Both the position numbers and the translations under genes were made by a program. From Austwickia chelonae (GTDB lineage Bacteria; Actinomycetota; Actinomycetes; Actinomycetales; Dermatophilaceae): a DNA stretch of 64,000 nt. Below are positions 50,981-60,642 of this stretch, in pieces; positions within the stretch are counted from its first letter, which is position 1; each line of letters starts with the position of its first letter. The stretch spans positions 2,480,001-2,544,000 of the forward strand of contig NZ_CP031447.1 of assembly GCF_003391095.1 (NCBI RefSeq), read 5' to 3'. Under the pieces are notes generated by a model. It was given only the letters and a program-made list of their open reading frames with translations, ran no database searches and had not been told where the DNA came from.

Positions 50981-51949
50981 TCAGCGCCCGGCACGGCGAC
51001 AGGCCACCGCGTACAACGCCACTCCGGCTGCGATCCCTGCGTTCAGCGATTCGATCGCGGAGATCGGAATGGACACGACCTGGTCGCAGGTCTCCCGCAC
51101 GAGCCGTGACAGGCCCTTGCCCTCTGAGCCGACCACGATCACCAAGGGCACATCGGTCAGCTGCAGGTCGGGGAGTTCGACCTCGCCCTCCATGTCGAGG
51201 CCGATGACGAAGAAGCCTGCCTTGCGGTAGCCCTCCAACGCCCGCGTGAGGTTCCCTGCCTGGGCGACCGGGATCCGGGCGGCGGCACCGGCCGAGGTCT
51301 TCCAGGCTGACGCGGTCATCCCTGCGGATCTGCGCTCGGGGACGACCACTCCATGCCCGCCGAAGGCCGCCACGGACCGGATGATGGCTCCCAGGTTGCG
51401 GGGATCGGTGATTCCGTCGAGCGCCACGATCAGCGGGGCGCCCGGCATCTCCATGTCCATGAGGTCGCGCGGATCCGCGTAGGAGTAAGGCGGAATCTGT
51501 AGGGCCAGCCCCTGGTGGATGGCACCGTCGGTGAGCCGGTCCAATTCGGTGCGGGGGGTCTCCAGAACAGGCAGCCCTCGCTCGTGAGCCAGCTTGAGTG
51601 CTTCTTTGACCCGGTCGTCGCTGTCGATCCGCGAAGCGACATACATCGTGGTGACCGGGACCTGAGCACGCAGTGCCTCCACGACGGAGTTACGCCCGGC
51701 GACCATCTCGGTCGACCCTTTGGTACGACGAGCAGGCCGTTGCTGGGTCCCGGTCGTCGTGCGTCGTGTCCCCTGGGTCGTCGCACGCTGGGCCGCTTTG
51801 TAGGCCTTGTGGTAGGGGCGGTCCTCGGCCTTGGGAGTGGGGCCTTTGCCCTCCAGCCCACGGCGGCGGTTGCCACCGGATCCGACGGTGGCTCCCTTCT
51901 TGCTTCCCGCTTTACGGATGGCGCCTTGGCGGCGCGAGTTACCGGCCAT
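50981..51949 (-). CDS. rlmB: 23S rRNA 2'-O-methyltransferase RlmB (SpoU family)
   Basis: A 322-residue SpoU-class methyltransferase. A basic, disordered N-terminus of about 80 residues is followed by the substrate-binding domain ([20 protein letters not shown]) and the knotted catalytic domain with motif 1 [20 protein letters not shown], motif 2 [13 protein letters not shown] and motif 3 [20 protein letters not shown]. It methylates G2251 of 23S rRNA in the family's known members. It is one base after cysS and shares its direction, the standard actinobacterial cysS-rlmB pair. Confidence 0.92.
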   Translation of the reverse strand: MAGNSRRQGAIRKAGSKKGATVGSGGNRRRGLEGKGPTPKAEDRPYHKAYKAAQRATTQGTRRTTTGTQQRPARRTKGSTEMVAGRNSVVEALRAQVPVTTMYVASRIDSDDRVKEALKLAHERGLPVLETPRTELDRLTDGAIHQGLALQIPPYSYADPRDLMDMEMPGAPLIVALDGITDPRNLGAIIRSVAAFGGHGVVVPERRSAGMTASAWKTSAGAAARIPVAQAGNLTRALEGYRKAGFFVIGLDMEGEVELPDLQLTDVPLVIVVGSEGKGLSRLVRETCDQVVSIPISAIESLNAGIAAGVALYAVACRRAGR

Positions 51950-51950
51950 G

Positions 51951-53399
51951 TCAGTCCTTCGAGTTCTGTTCTGTGTCGCTACGACGTGCCAGCGACCAGC
52001 GAGCCCCGGAGGGGGTGTCCTCGACCGTGATCCCGACCTCGGTCAACTGATCACGGATCGCGTCTGCAGTGGCGAAATCGCGAGCCTTCCGAGCTACCGT
52101 ACGCTCTTCGAGCCGTTGTGTGATGAGCGCGTCCAGCGCGGCGTAGGCGGAGTCCTCCGTGGAGACGGCTCCTTGGGACCAGGTCGGGTCCAGCGGGTTG
52201 ACCCCGAGGACGGAGGTCATGGCCTGCACCGCGTCGGCGGCAGCTCGTGCTGCTTCCGGGTCGCCCTCGTCCAGTGCAGTGTTCCCGGCCCGTACGGTGT
52301 CGTGGATGACCGCGAGCGCCCCGGAGACGCCCAGGTCGTCGTCCATGGCGGCGCGGAAGGCTTCAGGCAGGTCGGTGCGATGGGTGTCAGGCTTCCAGGT
52401 GGCCTGGGTCCGGCGGAGGAAGCCTTCGATCCGGTCGACGGCGGATTCGGCTTCGGCGAGGCTGCCTTCGTGGTACTCGAGGGTCGATCGGTAATGCGAG
52501 GAGCCGATGTAGTAGCGGACGGCCAAGGGACGGGCGATCTTGGTGATCTCGGAGACAGTCATCCCGTTGCCCAGGGATTTGCTCATCTTCTCGCCTTGGA
52601 CGGTGAGCCATCCGTTGTGCATCCAGTACTGGGCGAATCCGCAACCGGCGGCACGGGACTGGGCTTGCTCGTTCTCGTGGTGGGGGAAGCGTAGGTCGAC
52701 TCCGCCGCCGTGGATGTCGAAGGTGTCTCCCAGGTATTTGCGGGCCATTCCCGAGCATTCCAGGTGCCATCCGGGGCGGCCTCGTCCGTATCGGGTGGGC
52801 CAGCTCGCGGTGAGTGGTTCGCCGTCCTTGTGGCCTTTCCAGAGCGCGAAGTCGCGGGGGTCGCGTTTGCCGCGGGGGTCGGCGTCGCCGGCGGCTTCCA
52901 TGTCGTCGATGCCTTGGTGGGTGAGTTCGCCGTACTGCGGCCAGCTGCGCACGTCGAAGTAGACGTCGCCGCTGCCGTCGGGGGCCGGGTAGGCGTGTCC
53001 TCGTTCGACGAGGGTGTCCATCAGTTCGAGCATTTCGGGGATGTGCCCGGTGGCGCGGGGTTCATAGGTGGCGGGGAGGACGCCGAGGGTGTCCAGTGCG
53101 TGAGAGGTTTCCCGCTCGTGGCGGTAGCTCCAGGACCACCAGGGGGAGTTGTTGTCGGCGGACTTGCGCAGGATCTTGTCGTCGATGTCGGTGACATTGC
53201 GGACGAGAGTGACCTCGTAGTCGTGTCCGACGGTCAGCCAGCGGCGGAGGATGTCGAAGGAGACGGCGAATCTGAGGTGACCGATGTGTGGGGTGCCTTG
53301 GGTCGTGAGTCCACAGATGTACATTCCGACGCGGCCGGGTTCCAGCGGGACGAATTCGCGCAGTTCACGTGCAGAGGTGTCGTAGATATGCAGGCTCAC
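51951..53399 (-). CDS. cysS: Cysteinyl-tRNA synthetase
   Basis: A 482-residue class I synthetase of normal length. The start region [16 protein letters not shown] leads to Cys29 in MYICG, a zinc ligand, then the HIGH motif at 38-41 ([10 protein letters not shown]). The second zinc-ligand block is GWHLECSGM and the class I signature is [10 protein letters not shown]. The GTG at 53399 is chosen because family N-termini begin exactly there, although no strong SD is seen. It links tRNA charging to rlmB immediately downstream. Confidence 0.93.
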   Translation of the reverse strand: MSLHIYDTSARELREFVPLEPGRVGMYICGLTTQGTPHIGHLRFAVSFDILRRWLTVGHDYEVTLVRNVTDIDDKILRKSADNNSPWWSWSYRHERETSHALDTLGVLPATYEPRATGHIPEMLELMDTLVERGHAYPAPDGSGDVYFDVRSWPQYGELTHQGIDDMEAAGDADPRGKRDPRDFALWKGHKDGEPLTASWPTRYGRGRPGWHLECSGMARKYLGDTFDIHGGGVDLRFPHHENEQAQSRAAGCGFAQYWMHNGWLTVQGEKMSKSLGNGMTVSEITKIARPLAVRYYIGSSHYRSTLEYHEGSLAEAESAVDRIEGFLRRTQATWKPDTHRTDLPEAFRAAMDDDLGVSGALAVIHDTVRAGNTALDEGDPEAARAAADAVQAMTSVLGVNPLDPTWSQGAVSTEDSAYAALDALITQRLEERTVARKARDFATADAIRDQLTEVGITVEDTPSGARWSLARRSDTEQNSKD

Positions 53400-53496
53400 G
53401 AGAAGCAAGGTTACCGGGCGCTCGGGGCCCGGTTCCTCTCCGGTTGCAGGGCATCGGGGTCGATCTTCGTGGGGCGGCCTTGTTGGTGGGCCGCGG

Positions 53497-54201
53497 TCAC
53501 CAGTCGCACCCGCGGCGTCCACGGATAGCGGTGGAGGTGGCCAGCAGGTCTCCCCAGAGCAAGGAGCTGTGCCGTCCACGGATGGTCACCTGGCCTGCGT
53601 CGTGTCGGATTGCGTAGGTTCCACGTCCTTCGACGTCGAGATAGGCCAGCGAGACGCCGTGGGGGTCGCTCTGTACTCCCCATATCCGCCAGGGTGCGTT
53701 CCACAGCTCTTCCTGCGCACTGTCGAGGGCTAGCAGTGGCCCAGGGTCGGCGGTCGTGAGCAGTTGCCAGAAGTCGCTGGCGCAGATCGGTCCGTACTGT
53801 TCGTCGGTGGTCTCCTCGCTCGGATGCAATCCTCCCCATCTGGCCAGGACGATGGGCACTGCGTCGGCGGGGTAGATCAGGATGTCGGCCGTGTCCGGCG
53901 TATGTTCGGGGCCTGGGCCCCCGACGTAGAGCAGCCGTCGCCGCCCGACGTGGAGGCGTGCTCGGTGCACCCCCTCGGTGTCGACGGCGTAGAGCAGGAC
54001 GACCGAGGAGCTGTGCAGGTCGTGGCGGAGGAGTTGGCCCGCAGCGGTGGGGCGTCCGTCGGCTTCCAGGAGCCCTCGCTCGTGGAGGAAGGTCTGGTCA
54101 TGGTCGGGCAGCGTAGTGAGCCCGCCGAGTCCGCGGAGGGCATCGGCCGTTCTTCTGCTGACGCGGGCGGCGGGGGTCGCCGCGGTGCACTTCCAGCTCA
54201 T
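53497..54201 (-). CDS. Hypothetical protein of a coupled pair
   Basis: A 234-residue protein: an N-terminal helical region ([20 protein letters not shown]), then beta-rich segments such as [19 protein letters not shown] and [20 protein letters not shown]. It has no membrane segment or signal peptide. The pattern faintly recalls EspG-like chaperones of type VII secretion, but no diagnostic motif is seen. Its start overlaps the end of the next-upstream gene (ATGA at 54198-54201), so the pair is co-translated. Function unknown. Confidence 0.6.
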   Translation of the reverse strand: MSWKCTAATPAARVSRRTADALRGLGGLTTLPDHDQTFLHERGLLEADGRPTAAGQLLRHDLHSSSVVLLYAVDTEGVHRARLHVGRRRLLYVGGPGPEHTPDTADILIYPADAVPIVLARWGGLHPSEETTDEQYGPICASDFWQLLTTADPGPLLALDSAQEELWNAPWRIWGVQSDPHGVSLAYLDVEGRGTYAIRHDAGQVTIRGRHSSLLWGDLLATSTAIRGRRGCDW

Positions 54202-54674
54202 CGGGGGTCGGCCTTGGGTCGTACATGGGACACGATGTCAGCCACCTCTTCTTCCACGGACAGTAGGTCAGCCAGTGCGCATTCGATCTCCACCCGGATG
54301 GTCCGGACGCCGTCCACGAAGATGTAGCAATCGTGGGCAACGGCGATACCGGCTTCTACCCGGGCGGTCTGGACGAGGCGTCCTTCGCCCCAGTACGGGT
54401 GCGGCCAGATGTCCTGACTCGCCAAGAGGGAGTGGGGGCAGCGTTCGCGAAGACCTTCCCAGATCCGGTGAGCTGCTTGGTCTATGTGTCCGGGTTCTTC
54501 TTCGAAGATGACCTGGAGACGAGGCACACGCCCCCAGCGGCTGCCGGGTCTGATGAGCAGGAGGTCGACGCCCTCGGCCCCGTCCGGGTGTGGTTCGGCG
54601 CACTGCCAGGTCGCGGGGACTTCCGCGTCGACCTCGGCCAAGCCTCGACAGCGTCGTAGTTCTCCGATGATCAT
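54198..54674 (-). CDS. Hypothetical protein upstream of the coupled pair member
   Basis: A 158-residue protein: MIIGELRRCRGLAEVDAEVP, a beta segment DLLLIRPGSRWGRVPRLQVI, QAAHRIWEGLRERCPHSLLA and QTARVEAGIAVAHDCYIFVD followed by a helical C-terminus. The order of strands and helices is of the LpqN/DcrB-like small alpha-beta type that is often found next to secretion-associated genes; I cannot confirm it. ATG 54674 has GGAG close upstream; a GTG at 54683 is an alternative. Translationally coupled to the following gene. Confidence 0.6.
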   Translation of the reverse strand: MIIGELRRCRGLAEVDAEVPATWQCAEPHPDGAEGVDLLLIRPGSRWGRVPRLQVIFEEEPGHIDQAAHRIWEGLRERCPHSLLASQDIWPHPYWGEGRLVQTARVEAGIAVAHDCYIFVDGVRTIRVEIECALADLLSVEEEVADIVSHVRPKADPR

Positions 54675-54683
54675 CCACTCCAC

Positions 54684-55053
54684 ACAGTCAGCGTTACCCG
54701 TCTTCTCACGACATGGGTCTACCCCTGTCGGGGCAGCGGGAGTCGGCCGTCGAAGCGCTTGTTTCCATCATTTCTGTAGAAGGAGATGGAGATTTATCAG
54801 CACCGCAGGCGGAGTTCTGAGTTTAGGGCAACTTAACTCTTAGTGCGCGGATTAGAAGGTAGCACTCCAGATGATGAGGACACCAGATGATGTCTACCCC
54901 ATCACCAGCGTTCTTTATCCGGACGAAAGGCTATCAATGGGGACAGCCACGCAGGCAGCCGGCCAAAGAAAACAGTTCTGCCATTTAACAGTTACATCAG
55001 TGACAGATGTGTTACATGCATTGGTTTTCTCTGTAGCTGTAGCTACTTCCACG
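54684..55053. other. AT-richer intergenic region
   Basis: About 370 bases between the unknown pair and ispF. It contains the repeated word TGTTACAT-like (TTAACAGTTACATCAG, GATGTGTTACATGC) near 54985-55018 and the likely promoter of the unknown pair at its left side. No gene or RNA was recognised. Confidence 0.4.
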
Positions 55054-55584
55054 TCATCCGACAGTGATCACCAAAGCAGTGGCGATCGCTGCGACCCCCT
55101 CTGCGCGACCGGTGAGTCCCAGGCCGTCGGTCGTGGTGCCGCTGATGCTCACCGGCGCTCCACAAGCCCGGGACATCATGTCCTCGGCCTCGGAACGACG
55201 CTTGCCGATCTTGGGTCGGTTGCCGACGACCTGGACCGCCACGTTACCGATGTGAAAACCGGCTTCACGCACCAGACGAGCAGCTTCAGCAAGCAGAGTC
55301 ATCCCTGATGCGCCGGAAAGCTCGGGCCGCGAAGTACCGAAGTGTGCACCCAGATCGCCGATGCCGGCTGCGGAGAAGAGTGCGTCACAGGCGGCATGTG
55401 CTGCCACATCGGCGTCGGAGTGCCCTTCCAGTCCCTGTTCACCAGGCCAGTGCAGACCTGCCACCATCAGCGGACGGTTCGACCCAGCTTCGGCAAAAGC
55501 GTGAACGTCGACGCCTACTCCGACCCGCGGCAACAGGATCGGCGAGGGAAGCTGAGTGGGCTCAGCTGCAGGATCGGGGGTCAT
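55054..55584 (-). CDS. ispF: 2-C-methyl-D-erythritol 2,4-cyclodiphosphate synthase
   Basis: A 176-residue MEP-pathway enzyme. The zinc ligands are Asp26 and His28 in GVGVDVHAF, followed by [19 protein letters not shown] and [11 protein letters not shown]. The C-terminus has [20 protein letters not shown] and the hydrophobic-pocket segment [20 protein letters not shown]. It overlaps ispD by 23 bases and lies in the order carD-ispD-ispF common in actinobacteria. Length and motifs are normal. Confidence 0.94.
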   Translation of the reverse strand: MTPDPAAEPTQLPSPILLPRVGVGVDVHAFAEAGSNRPLMVAGLHWPGEQGLEGHSDADVAAHAACDALFSAAGIGDLGAHFGTSRPELSGASGMTLLAEAARLVREAGFHIGNVAVQVVGNRPKIGKRRSEAEDMMSRACGAPVSISGTTTDGLGLTGRAEGVAAIATALVITVG

Positions 55585-56290
55585 GCCCCAAGCCTAGGTC
55601 CCGGCCGTTCGCCATGGTCAGCCGGTATTCGAAAAAGGCCAGATCGTCCGGGGTGGTGATCTTCGCCGCCGCAGGATCACCCGGTACCACCGCCACCGGA
55701 ACCCCACAGGACTCCACGAGGGCAGCGTCGTCGGTGGCCATCTGACCGGACTCGACCGCACGCCGATGCGCATCGGCCAGCACCTCTCGGGCAAAACCCT
55801 GAGGAGTCTGGATAGCCCTGAGGACGGACCGTTCAGGAGTGCCGGTCACCAGGCCTTCGTCGTCTACCTGCTTCACGGTGTCGACGACCGGAACCCCTGG
55901 TATCACTGCACTTCGGCCCGCATGCAGCGCCTGGATCACCCTGGTGAACAGGGAAGCAGGAGCCAGGCAACGCGCGGCGTCGTGCACCAGGACGAAAGCG
56001 GTTTCTTCTCCGACCGCGGACAGCCCCTGCAGCACCGACTGGGTTCGTTCTGCGCCGCCGGGGACGACGACGACCCGATCGACTTCATCGCCCAGAAGCA
56101 GCGCTTGCGCTTCCGAGAGGTGTGCCGACGGAGCGACCAGCACTACATTGTCGATGTCTGGGCAGGAAAAAACCTGGTCCAGCGCATGACGAAGCAGGGG
56201 ACGATCGACCAGCGGGACAAAAGCCTTCGGAAGGTCATGTCCGAGACGGCTGCCGGAACCGGCCGCCACGAGGACGACAGCGATGTTCAG
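55562..56290 (-). CDS. ispD: 2-C-methyl-D-erythritol 4-phosphate cytidylyltransferase
   Basis: A 242-residue nucleotidyltransferase that makes CDP-methylerythritol. The N-terminal [19 protein letters not shown] holds the CTP-binding loop; other family parts are [28 protein letters not shown] and [13 protein letters not shown]. The first strand requires the codons LNIAVVLVA, whose only in-frame start is a CTG at 56288-56290 that overlaps the carD stop as CTGA; the first GTG (56269) would delete part of strand 1. The CTG start is therefore proposed, with GAGG about 10 bases upstream. Coupled to carD. Confidence 0.88.
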   Translation of the reverse strand: MNIAVVLVAAGSGSRLGHDLPKAFVPLVDRPLLRHALDQVFSCPDIDNVVLVAPSAHLSEAQALLLGDEVDRVVVVPGGAERTQSVLQGLSAVGEETAFVLVHDAARCLAPASLFTRVIQALHAGRSAVIPGVPVVDTVKQVDDEGLVTGTPERSVLRAIQTPQGFAREVLADAHRRAVESGQMATDDAALVESCGVPVAVVPGDPAAAKITTPDDLAFFEYRLTMANGRDLGLGHDPRSCS

Positions 56291-56769
56291 GAGGCGAGCA
56301 CCTCGTCAAGCATGGACTCTGCTTTCACCTCGTCGGTCTTCTCGGCCAGCGCGAGCTCCGAGACCAGGATCTGACGGGCCTTGGCCAACATACGCTTTTC
56401 ACCTGCAGAAAGGCCGCGGCCCTTCTCTCTGCGCCACAGATCACGGACGACTTCGGCAACCTTGATGACATCCCCGGAGGCCAGCTTCTCGAGATTGGCC
56501 TTGTACCGGCGCGACCAGTTGGTCGGCTCTTCGGTGTGCGAAGCGCGCAGGACGGCGAACACTCGGTCCAACCCTTCCTGCCCGACCACATCGCGCACTC
56601 CGATGTCTTCACAGTTGTCGGCTGGCACTTCGATGGTCAGGTCACCCTGAGCCACCTTCAGCACCAGATAAAGTTTCTCCTCGCCTCGGATAGTGCGCGT
56701 CTTGATCTGCTCGATCAACGCCGCACCGTGATGCGGGTACACAACCGTCTCGCCGACATTGAAGGCCAT
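56287..56769 (-). CDS. carD: CarD-family RNA-polymerase-binding regulator
   Basis: A 160-residue essential actinobacterial transcription factor that stabilises open complexes at rRNA and other promoters. The N-terminal Tudor-like RNAP-interaction domain ([53 protein letters not shown]) is followed by a helical DNA-binding domain ([40 protein letters not shown]). GGGGAACC lies before the ATG. It is the first gene of carD-ispD-ispF. Confidence 0.94.
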   Translation of the reverse strand: MAFNVGETVVYPHHGAALIEQIKTRTIRGEEKLYLVLKVAQGDLTIEVPADNCEDIGVRDVVGQEGLDRVFAVLRASHTEEPTNWSRRYKANLEKLASGDVIKVAEVVRDLWRREKGRGLSAGEKRMLAKARQILVSELALAEKTDEVKAESMLDEVLAS

Positions 56770-57075
56770 GTGTTCGGTTCCCCTTTCGCGGCCTTCAGGA
56801 TATCACGCCCGACTTCCCCCCTGTAACCCTCGCGCGTTATTTGCGCTGGTCAGTGCGCCAAGCTTCGAAGAGGTGCCTACGAACACCCTTTGACAGTGAG
56901 CCTCGACACGTGCCACGCGCGCAAGAAGTTTTCTTGCATTCCACCGCCAGGAGGCCCGTCGTCCCGGCCTGCCGGCACGCCCCCGCCGACCGCCTGTCGC
57001 GTCGCCCGACCGCCCATCGACCCAGCTGATCCCACCCTCCGGTGGCGGGCCGTCCTCGCCGTTACGCTGACCAGC

Positions 57076-57672
57076 GTGAATCGTCCTAGGACCCCGCGCA
57101 ACACTGCCCTCCGCCGCTCGCCCCGCATCGCTGCAGTCGGCGCTGTCGGCCTGCTCGTCATGTCGGGTCTCTCCGGTTGCCAGTGGACCTCGCCGATCAC
57201 CACCCAGCTGCACTACGACGCTGGCGACGGCAAGTCCGCCGAGATCGGCGCAGTCAAGATCCTCAACGCCCTCATCGTCGCAGAAGCCAAGGACAGCGCG
57301 GGAACGCTCGCAGTGACCCTGGACAACCAGGGCACCGACAAGCAGACCGTCCAGATCCGTGTCGGCGAACAGTCCGTAGCCTCCGTCGAGGTGCCTCCGG
57401 GCAAGAGCGTCCAGACCAGTCACGGCGGAAAAGCCGTCCGGATCGACAAGGTGCCTGCCGCGCCCGGAGAACTCACTTCACTGGTCTTCAGCACGGAGAG
57501 CGGCGGATCGACCCCCGTCAACATCCCGGTGCTGCTCCCCCATGCCGATGGCCCCTATGCCACGTTGAAGCCCAGCGGCAATGCCTCGACCGCGCCTTCC
57601 GCTCCCGCTACGCCCACCTCGGGAGCGCCGACGACGAGCGCTGCTCCCACCGGGGAACCCGCCAAGCACTGA
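57076..57672 (+). CDS. Secreted lipoprotein of unknown function
   Basis: A 198-residue lipoprotein. The N-terminal basic segment and hydrophobic helix IAAVGAVGLLVMSGLSGC give lipobox LSGC. The domain (ITTQLHYDAGDGKSAEIGAV, GTLAVTLDNQGTDKQTVQIR) has an immunoglobulin- or DUF461-like beta-strand pattern, and the C-terminus is Thr/Pro/Ala-rich. The GTG at 57076 has no SD, but TACGCT lies 7 bases upstream, so the message may be leaderless. It is convergent with regX3 across a hairpin. Exact role unknown. Confidence 0.65.
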   Translation: MNRPRTPRNTALRRSPRIAAVGAVGLLVMSGLSGCQWTSPITTQLHYDAGDGKSAEIGAVKILNALIVAEAKDSAGTLAVTLDNQGTDKQTVQIRVGEQSVASVEVPPGKSVQTSHGGKAVRIDKVPAAPGELTSLVFSTESGGSTPVNIPVLLPHADGPYATLKPSGNASTAPSAPATPTSGAPTTSAAPTGEPAKH

Positions 57673-57682
57673 CTCCGAAGCT

Positions 57683-57720
57683 GTTTCGTGGACGAGATAG
57701 AACTACCCCATCCACGAAAC
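57683..57720. terminator. Terminator between the lipoprotein gene and regX3
   Basis: Arms GTTTCGTGGA (57683-57692) and TCCACGAAAC (57711-57720) form a perfect 10-bp stem between convergent genes. Confidence 0.7.
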
Positions 57721-57727
57721 GCCGGGG

Positions 57728-58420
57728 TCAACCCAGACCCACTTCCTCGAACTTGTAGCCCAGGCCGCGCACCGTGACGATATGGCGTGGTGCACTCGGG
57801 TCGACCTCGATCTTGGCTCGCAGCCGTTTGATGTGGACGTCGAGCGTCTTGGTATCCCCCACGTAGTCGCTCCCCCACACCCGGTCGATCAACTGCATGC
57901 GGGTGAGCACACGCCCCGAGTTACGGAGCAGAATCTCCAACAGCTCGAATTCCTTCAACGGCAGAGCGGTCTGGTCGCCTCGCACCGTGACGATGTGCCG
58001 TTCCACGTCCATCCGGACCGGGCCGACCTCGATCGCACTGGGCATGAGCTCCTCCGGCTCAGCCCGACGACGCATCACCGCCTTGATCCGAGCCAGCAGT
58101 TCCCTGCTGCTGTACGGCTTGGTCACATAGTCGTCTGCACCGATCTCCAAGCCGACGACCTTGTCGATCTCACTGTCCTTGGCCGTGAGCATGATCACCG
58201 GCACCGAAGACCGCTGGCGCAATGCGCGGCAGACGTCCACCCCGGAGATCCCTGGGAGCATCAAATCCAGCAAAACCAGATCAGCTCCACTGCGCTCGAA
58301 CTCCTCCAGGGCAGCGGGCCCGGTCTCGGCCACCGTGACGTCGTACCCCTCCTTCTTCAAGAGATAGGACAACGGGTCGGAGAACGAGATCTCGTCCTCC
58401 ACCACCAGGATCCTGGTCAT
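57728..58420 (-). CDS. regX3: Response regulator RegX3 (PhoB/OmpR family)
   Basis: A 230-residue response regulator. The receiver domain has acidic residues in VVEDE (8-10), the phosphoacceptor Asp52 in LLDLMLPG and Lys101 in YVTKPYSS. The OmpR-type winged helix includes LPLKEFELLEILLRNSGRVL and DTKTLDVHIKRLRAKIE. It is four bases after senX3, the actinobacterial phosphate-starvation two-component system. GAGAGGTGAGGAG precedes the ATG. Confidence 0.95.
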   Translation of the reverse strand: MTRILVVEDEISFSDPLSYLLKKEGYDVTVAETGPAALEEFERSGADLVLLDLMLPGISGVDVCRALRQRSSVPVIMLTAKDSEIDKVVGLEIGADDYVTKPYSSRELLARIKAVMRRRAEPEELMPSAIEVGPVRMDVERHIVTVRGDQTALPLKEFELLEILLRNSGRVLTRMQLIDRVWGSDYVGDTKTLDVHIKRLRAKIEVDPSAPRHIVTVRGLGYKFEEVGLG

Positions 58421-58424
58421 CTCC

Positions 58425-59711
58425 TCACCTCTCTGCCGACCGCGGGGAGCGGCTCGAGTCCTGGATAAAAGCTTCGTTCTCGCTCCGGGCGCATGCACCA
58501 TCCGTCGGCGAGTTCACCTGCATCGAAGGCGTCTCACCGGCATCCGAGGAGCCGGTGACGCCCACGCCCTGCGCCGCAGCCGGAAGACGCATGGTGAACG
58601 TCGATCCCCGGCCTTCTTCGCTCCACACCTTCACTTCACCGCCGTGATTCGTACAGATATGTTTCACAATCGCCAACCCGAGCCCAGTACCTCCCGTAGC
58701 CCGGGAGCGTGCAGGATCAACGCGATAGAAACGTTCGAAGATCCGATCCTGCTCCGCGACGGGAATCCCCTGCCCCTGATCCGAAACCATGATCTCCACC
58801 ACGGCTCCGACACGACGCACCCCTAAAGCCACTCGAGTGCTGTTTCCCGAGTAGTTGACCGCATTGGTCAACAGATTGTCCACCGCTGTCCCCAACATGT
58901 GCGCATCTCCGTAGACCCATACATCCGGATCACTGGCAATCACCACATTCATCTGTTTGGCCTCAGCCAATGTCATGATGCGTTCGGACGCTTCTCTCGC
59001 CACTACAGCGACATTCACCAACACCGGATCGGACAAGGAGTCAGAGGCCTGTAGACGCGACAGATCCACGATTTCCTGAACCAATCTGCTCAGGCGCGAA
59101 CTTTCCACCTGAATTCGCCGTGCGAAACGGCTCACCGCTTCGGCGTCATCGCGAGCGTCCAGCACCGCTTCGGCCAACAAGGAGATACCTCCCACCGGTG
59201 TCTTCAGCTCGTGGCTCACATTCGCCACGAAATCACGACGGACCGTCTCCACCCGCTGTGCCTGAGTGTGATCCTCGACCAACAAGAGCACCTGGTCCTG
59301 CTTCAGAGGTGCCACGCGGGCCTGCACCAACAAGGTGCCCTGTCCCATCGGCCCCCGAGCAAGCTCCAGCGCGGATTCCCGGATCACGCCCTCCCGTCGA
59401 ACCGCCCGAACCAGGTCCCGCAGCTCGGCATGCGCCAGGTCGCGTCCACGGATCAATCCCAGGGCCAGAGCTGCCGGGCTGGCGATGACCACGGCGTCCC
59501 CCGCGTCCAGGACCACCGCACTGCTACGAAGAACGCGCAGGACATCGGCCACACCTGAGGTCGAAGGGTCCGCGCCGTCCGAGGACTGACCCGAAGCACC
59601 TCCACACCGTCCGGAAACCACACGAGCGCCGATGATCGCCCCCGCCACGAGCCCCCCCAGCAATGCCAGGCACAGCCACACAGTCATCTCCACGACAGGC
59701 AGGTTACGCAT
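58425..59711 (-). CDS. senX3: Sensor histidine kinase SenX3
   Basis: A 428-residue sensor kinase. The N-terminus has one to two hydrophobic helices (WLCLALLGGLVAGAIIGARV), then a PAS-like region (SSAVVLDAGDAVVIASPAAL), the dimerisation box DFVANVSHELKTPVGGISLL with phosphoacceptor His167, and the ATPase domain with N-box DNLLTNAVNYS, DQGQGIPVAEQDRIFERFYR and GGTGLGLAIVKHIC. Its start is uncertain (ATG 59711 or ATG 59687). It is divergent from phoU, the usual senX3-regX3-phoU locus that senses phosphate via the Pst system. Confidence 0.93.
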   Translation of the reverse strand: MRNLPVVEMTVWLCLALLGGLVAGAIIGARVVSGRCGGASGQSSDGADPSTSGVADVLRVLRSSAVVLDAGDAVVIASPAALALGLIRGRDLAHAELRDLVRAVRREGVIRESALELARGPMGQGTLLVQARVAPLKQDQVLLLVEDHTQAQRVETVRRDFVANVSHELKTPVGGISLLAEAVLDARDDAEAVSRFARRIQVESSRLSRLVQEIVDLSRLQASDSLSDPVLVNVAVVAREASERIMTLAEAKQMNVVIASDPDVWVYGDAHMLGTAVDNLLTNAVNYSGNSTRVALGVRRVGAVVEIMVSDQGQGIPVAEQDRIFERFYRVDPARSRATGGTGLGLAIVKHICTNHGGEVKVWSEEGRGSTFTMRLPAAAQGVGVTGSSDAGETPSMQVNSPTDGACARSENEAFIQDSSRSPRSAER

Positions 59712-59764
59712 TCGGCGCGTCCCGCTGGACTTCGCCGGGCAGAGCCACGTTCCAGGCGCGTACT

Positions 59765-59797
59765 GTTCACTTGAGCGCCTGGAACTGTTCATCCTGA
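59765..59797. promoter_or_regulatory. Pho-box-like direct repeats between senX3 and phoU
   Basis: Two GTTCA(C/T) words start at 59765 (GTTCACTTGAG) and 59787 (GTTCATCCTGA), exactly 22 bases apart, with a degenerate unit in between. Actinobacterial PhoP/RegX3 sites are built of 11-bp direct repeats beginning GTTCA, so this is a good candidate for self-regulation of the locus. Confidence 0.6.
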
Positions 59798-59850
59798 ACT
59801 GAAAACCTCACAAGGCACCCCGTTGAGAGCATCTGTCGGAGTAGGAGACC

Positions 59851-60540
59851 ATGCGCGACGCATTCCACGAGGACCTCGACTGGATCTCTGATCAGCTTGT
59901 CGAGATGACACGACTGGCCGGATCGGCGATGAGCCGCGCCACCACGGCACTCCTCGACGCCGACATCACCCTGGCTGAAGGGATCATCGCCGCTGACCAA
60001 CGGCTCGACGACATTCGAGTCCAGATCGATGACCGAGCCATCGACCTGCTCGCCCGTCAACAGCCTGTCGCGACCGATCTACGGATGATCGTCACCGCCA
60101 TGCAGATGGGCGCAGATCTGGAACGGATGGGTGACCTCGCCAAGCACATCGCCAAGGTGGCGCGCCTTCGTTTCCCCAATTCTGCGGTCCCTGCCGAAAT
60201 CCGGCCGATCATCGTCGAGATGGACACCGTCGCCAAGTTGATCGTGACACAGACCGGCGCCATCATCTCGCGTAAGGACGCCCAAGGGGCCACCCAGCTC
60301 GTCCACGCCGACGACCGGATGGATGCGCTCCACAAGCAGGTCTTCACCCTGCTCCTCGACGAACGTCGGCAGTACGGCATCGAAGAAGCCATCGACATCA
60401 CCCTGCTCGCCCGTTACTACGAGCGCTTCGCCGATCACGCGGTCCTCGTGGCACATCGAGTGGCCTATTTGGTCACCGGGGAATGGCAGACCGTCGAAAG
60501 CCGCTCGGCTTCGGAGACCGACTCCCCGAGCCTCCAGTGA
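59851..60540 (+). CDS. phoU: Phosphate transport regulator PhoU
   Basis: A 229-residue protein made of two PhoU three-helix repeats, starting MRDAFHEDLDWISDQLVEMT. The metal-binding acidic motif of repeat one is ATDLRMIVTAMQMGADLERM and of repeat two GIEEAIDITLLARYYERFAD, where the glutamates and aspartates bind metal. It represses the phosphate response together with SenX3 and Pst. GGAGTAGGAGACC precedes the ATG. It ends before a perfect 46-bp palindrome. Confidence 0.93.
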   Translation: MRDAFHEDLDWISDQLVEMTRLAGSAMSRATTALLDADITLAEGIIAADQRLDDIRVQIDDRAIDLLARQQPVATDLRMIVTAMQMGADLERMGDLAKHIAKVARLRFPNSAVPAEIRPIIVEMDTVAKLIVTQTGAIISRKDAQGATQLVHADDRMDALHKQVFTLLLDERRQYGIEEAIDITLLARYYERFADHAVLVAHRVAYLVTGEWQTVESRSASETDSPSLQ

Positions 60541-60584
60541 ACAAGGCATCTGCCGACATCGGGTCCCCAGGGAAGTCATGAGGC

Positions 60585-60630
60585 AGAGGTAGGGGCCGGG
60601 TCTCTCGCGAGAGACCCGGCCCCTACCTCT
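60585..60630. terminator. Bidirectional terminator, perfect 46-bp palindrome
   Basis: A 23-bp arm beginning AGAGGTAGGGGCC is followed directly by its exact complement, with no spacer beyond the central CGCG. It lies between the convergent phoU and gpm genes, 44 and 12 bases away. Confidence 0.85.
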
Positions 60631-60642
60631 TGTCGGCGAAAA

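Noticed and set aside
54871-55308. Plus-strand frame overlapping ispF
   Set aside because: It reads antisense through conserved IspF codons and has no domain.
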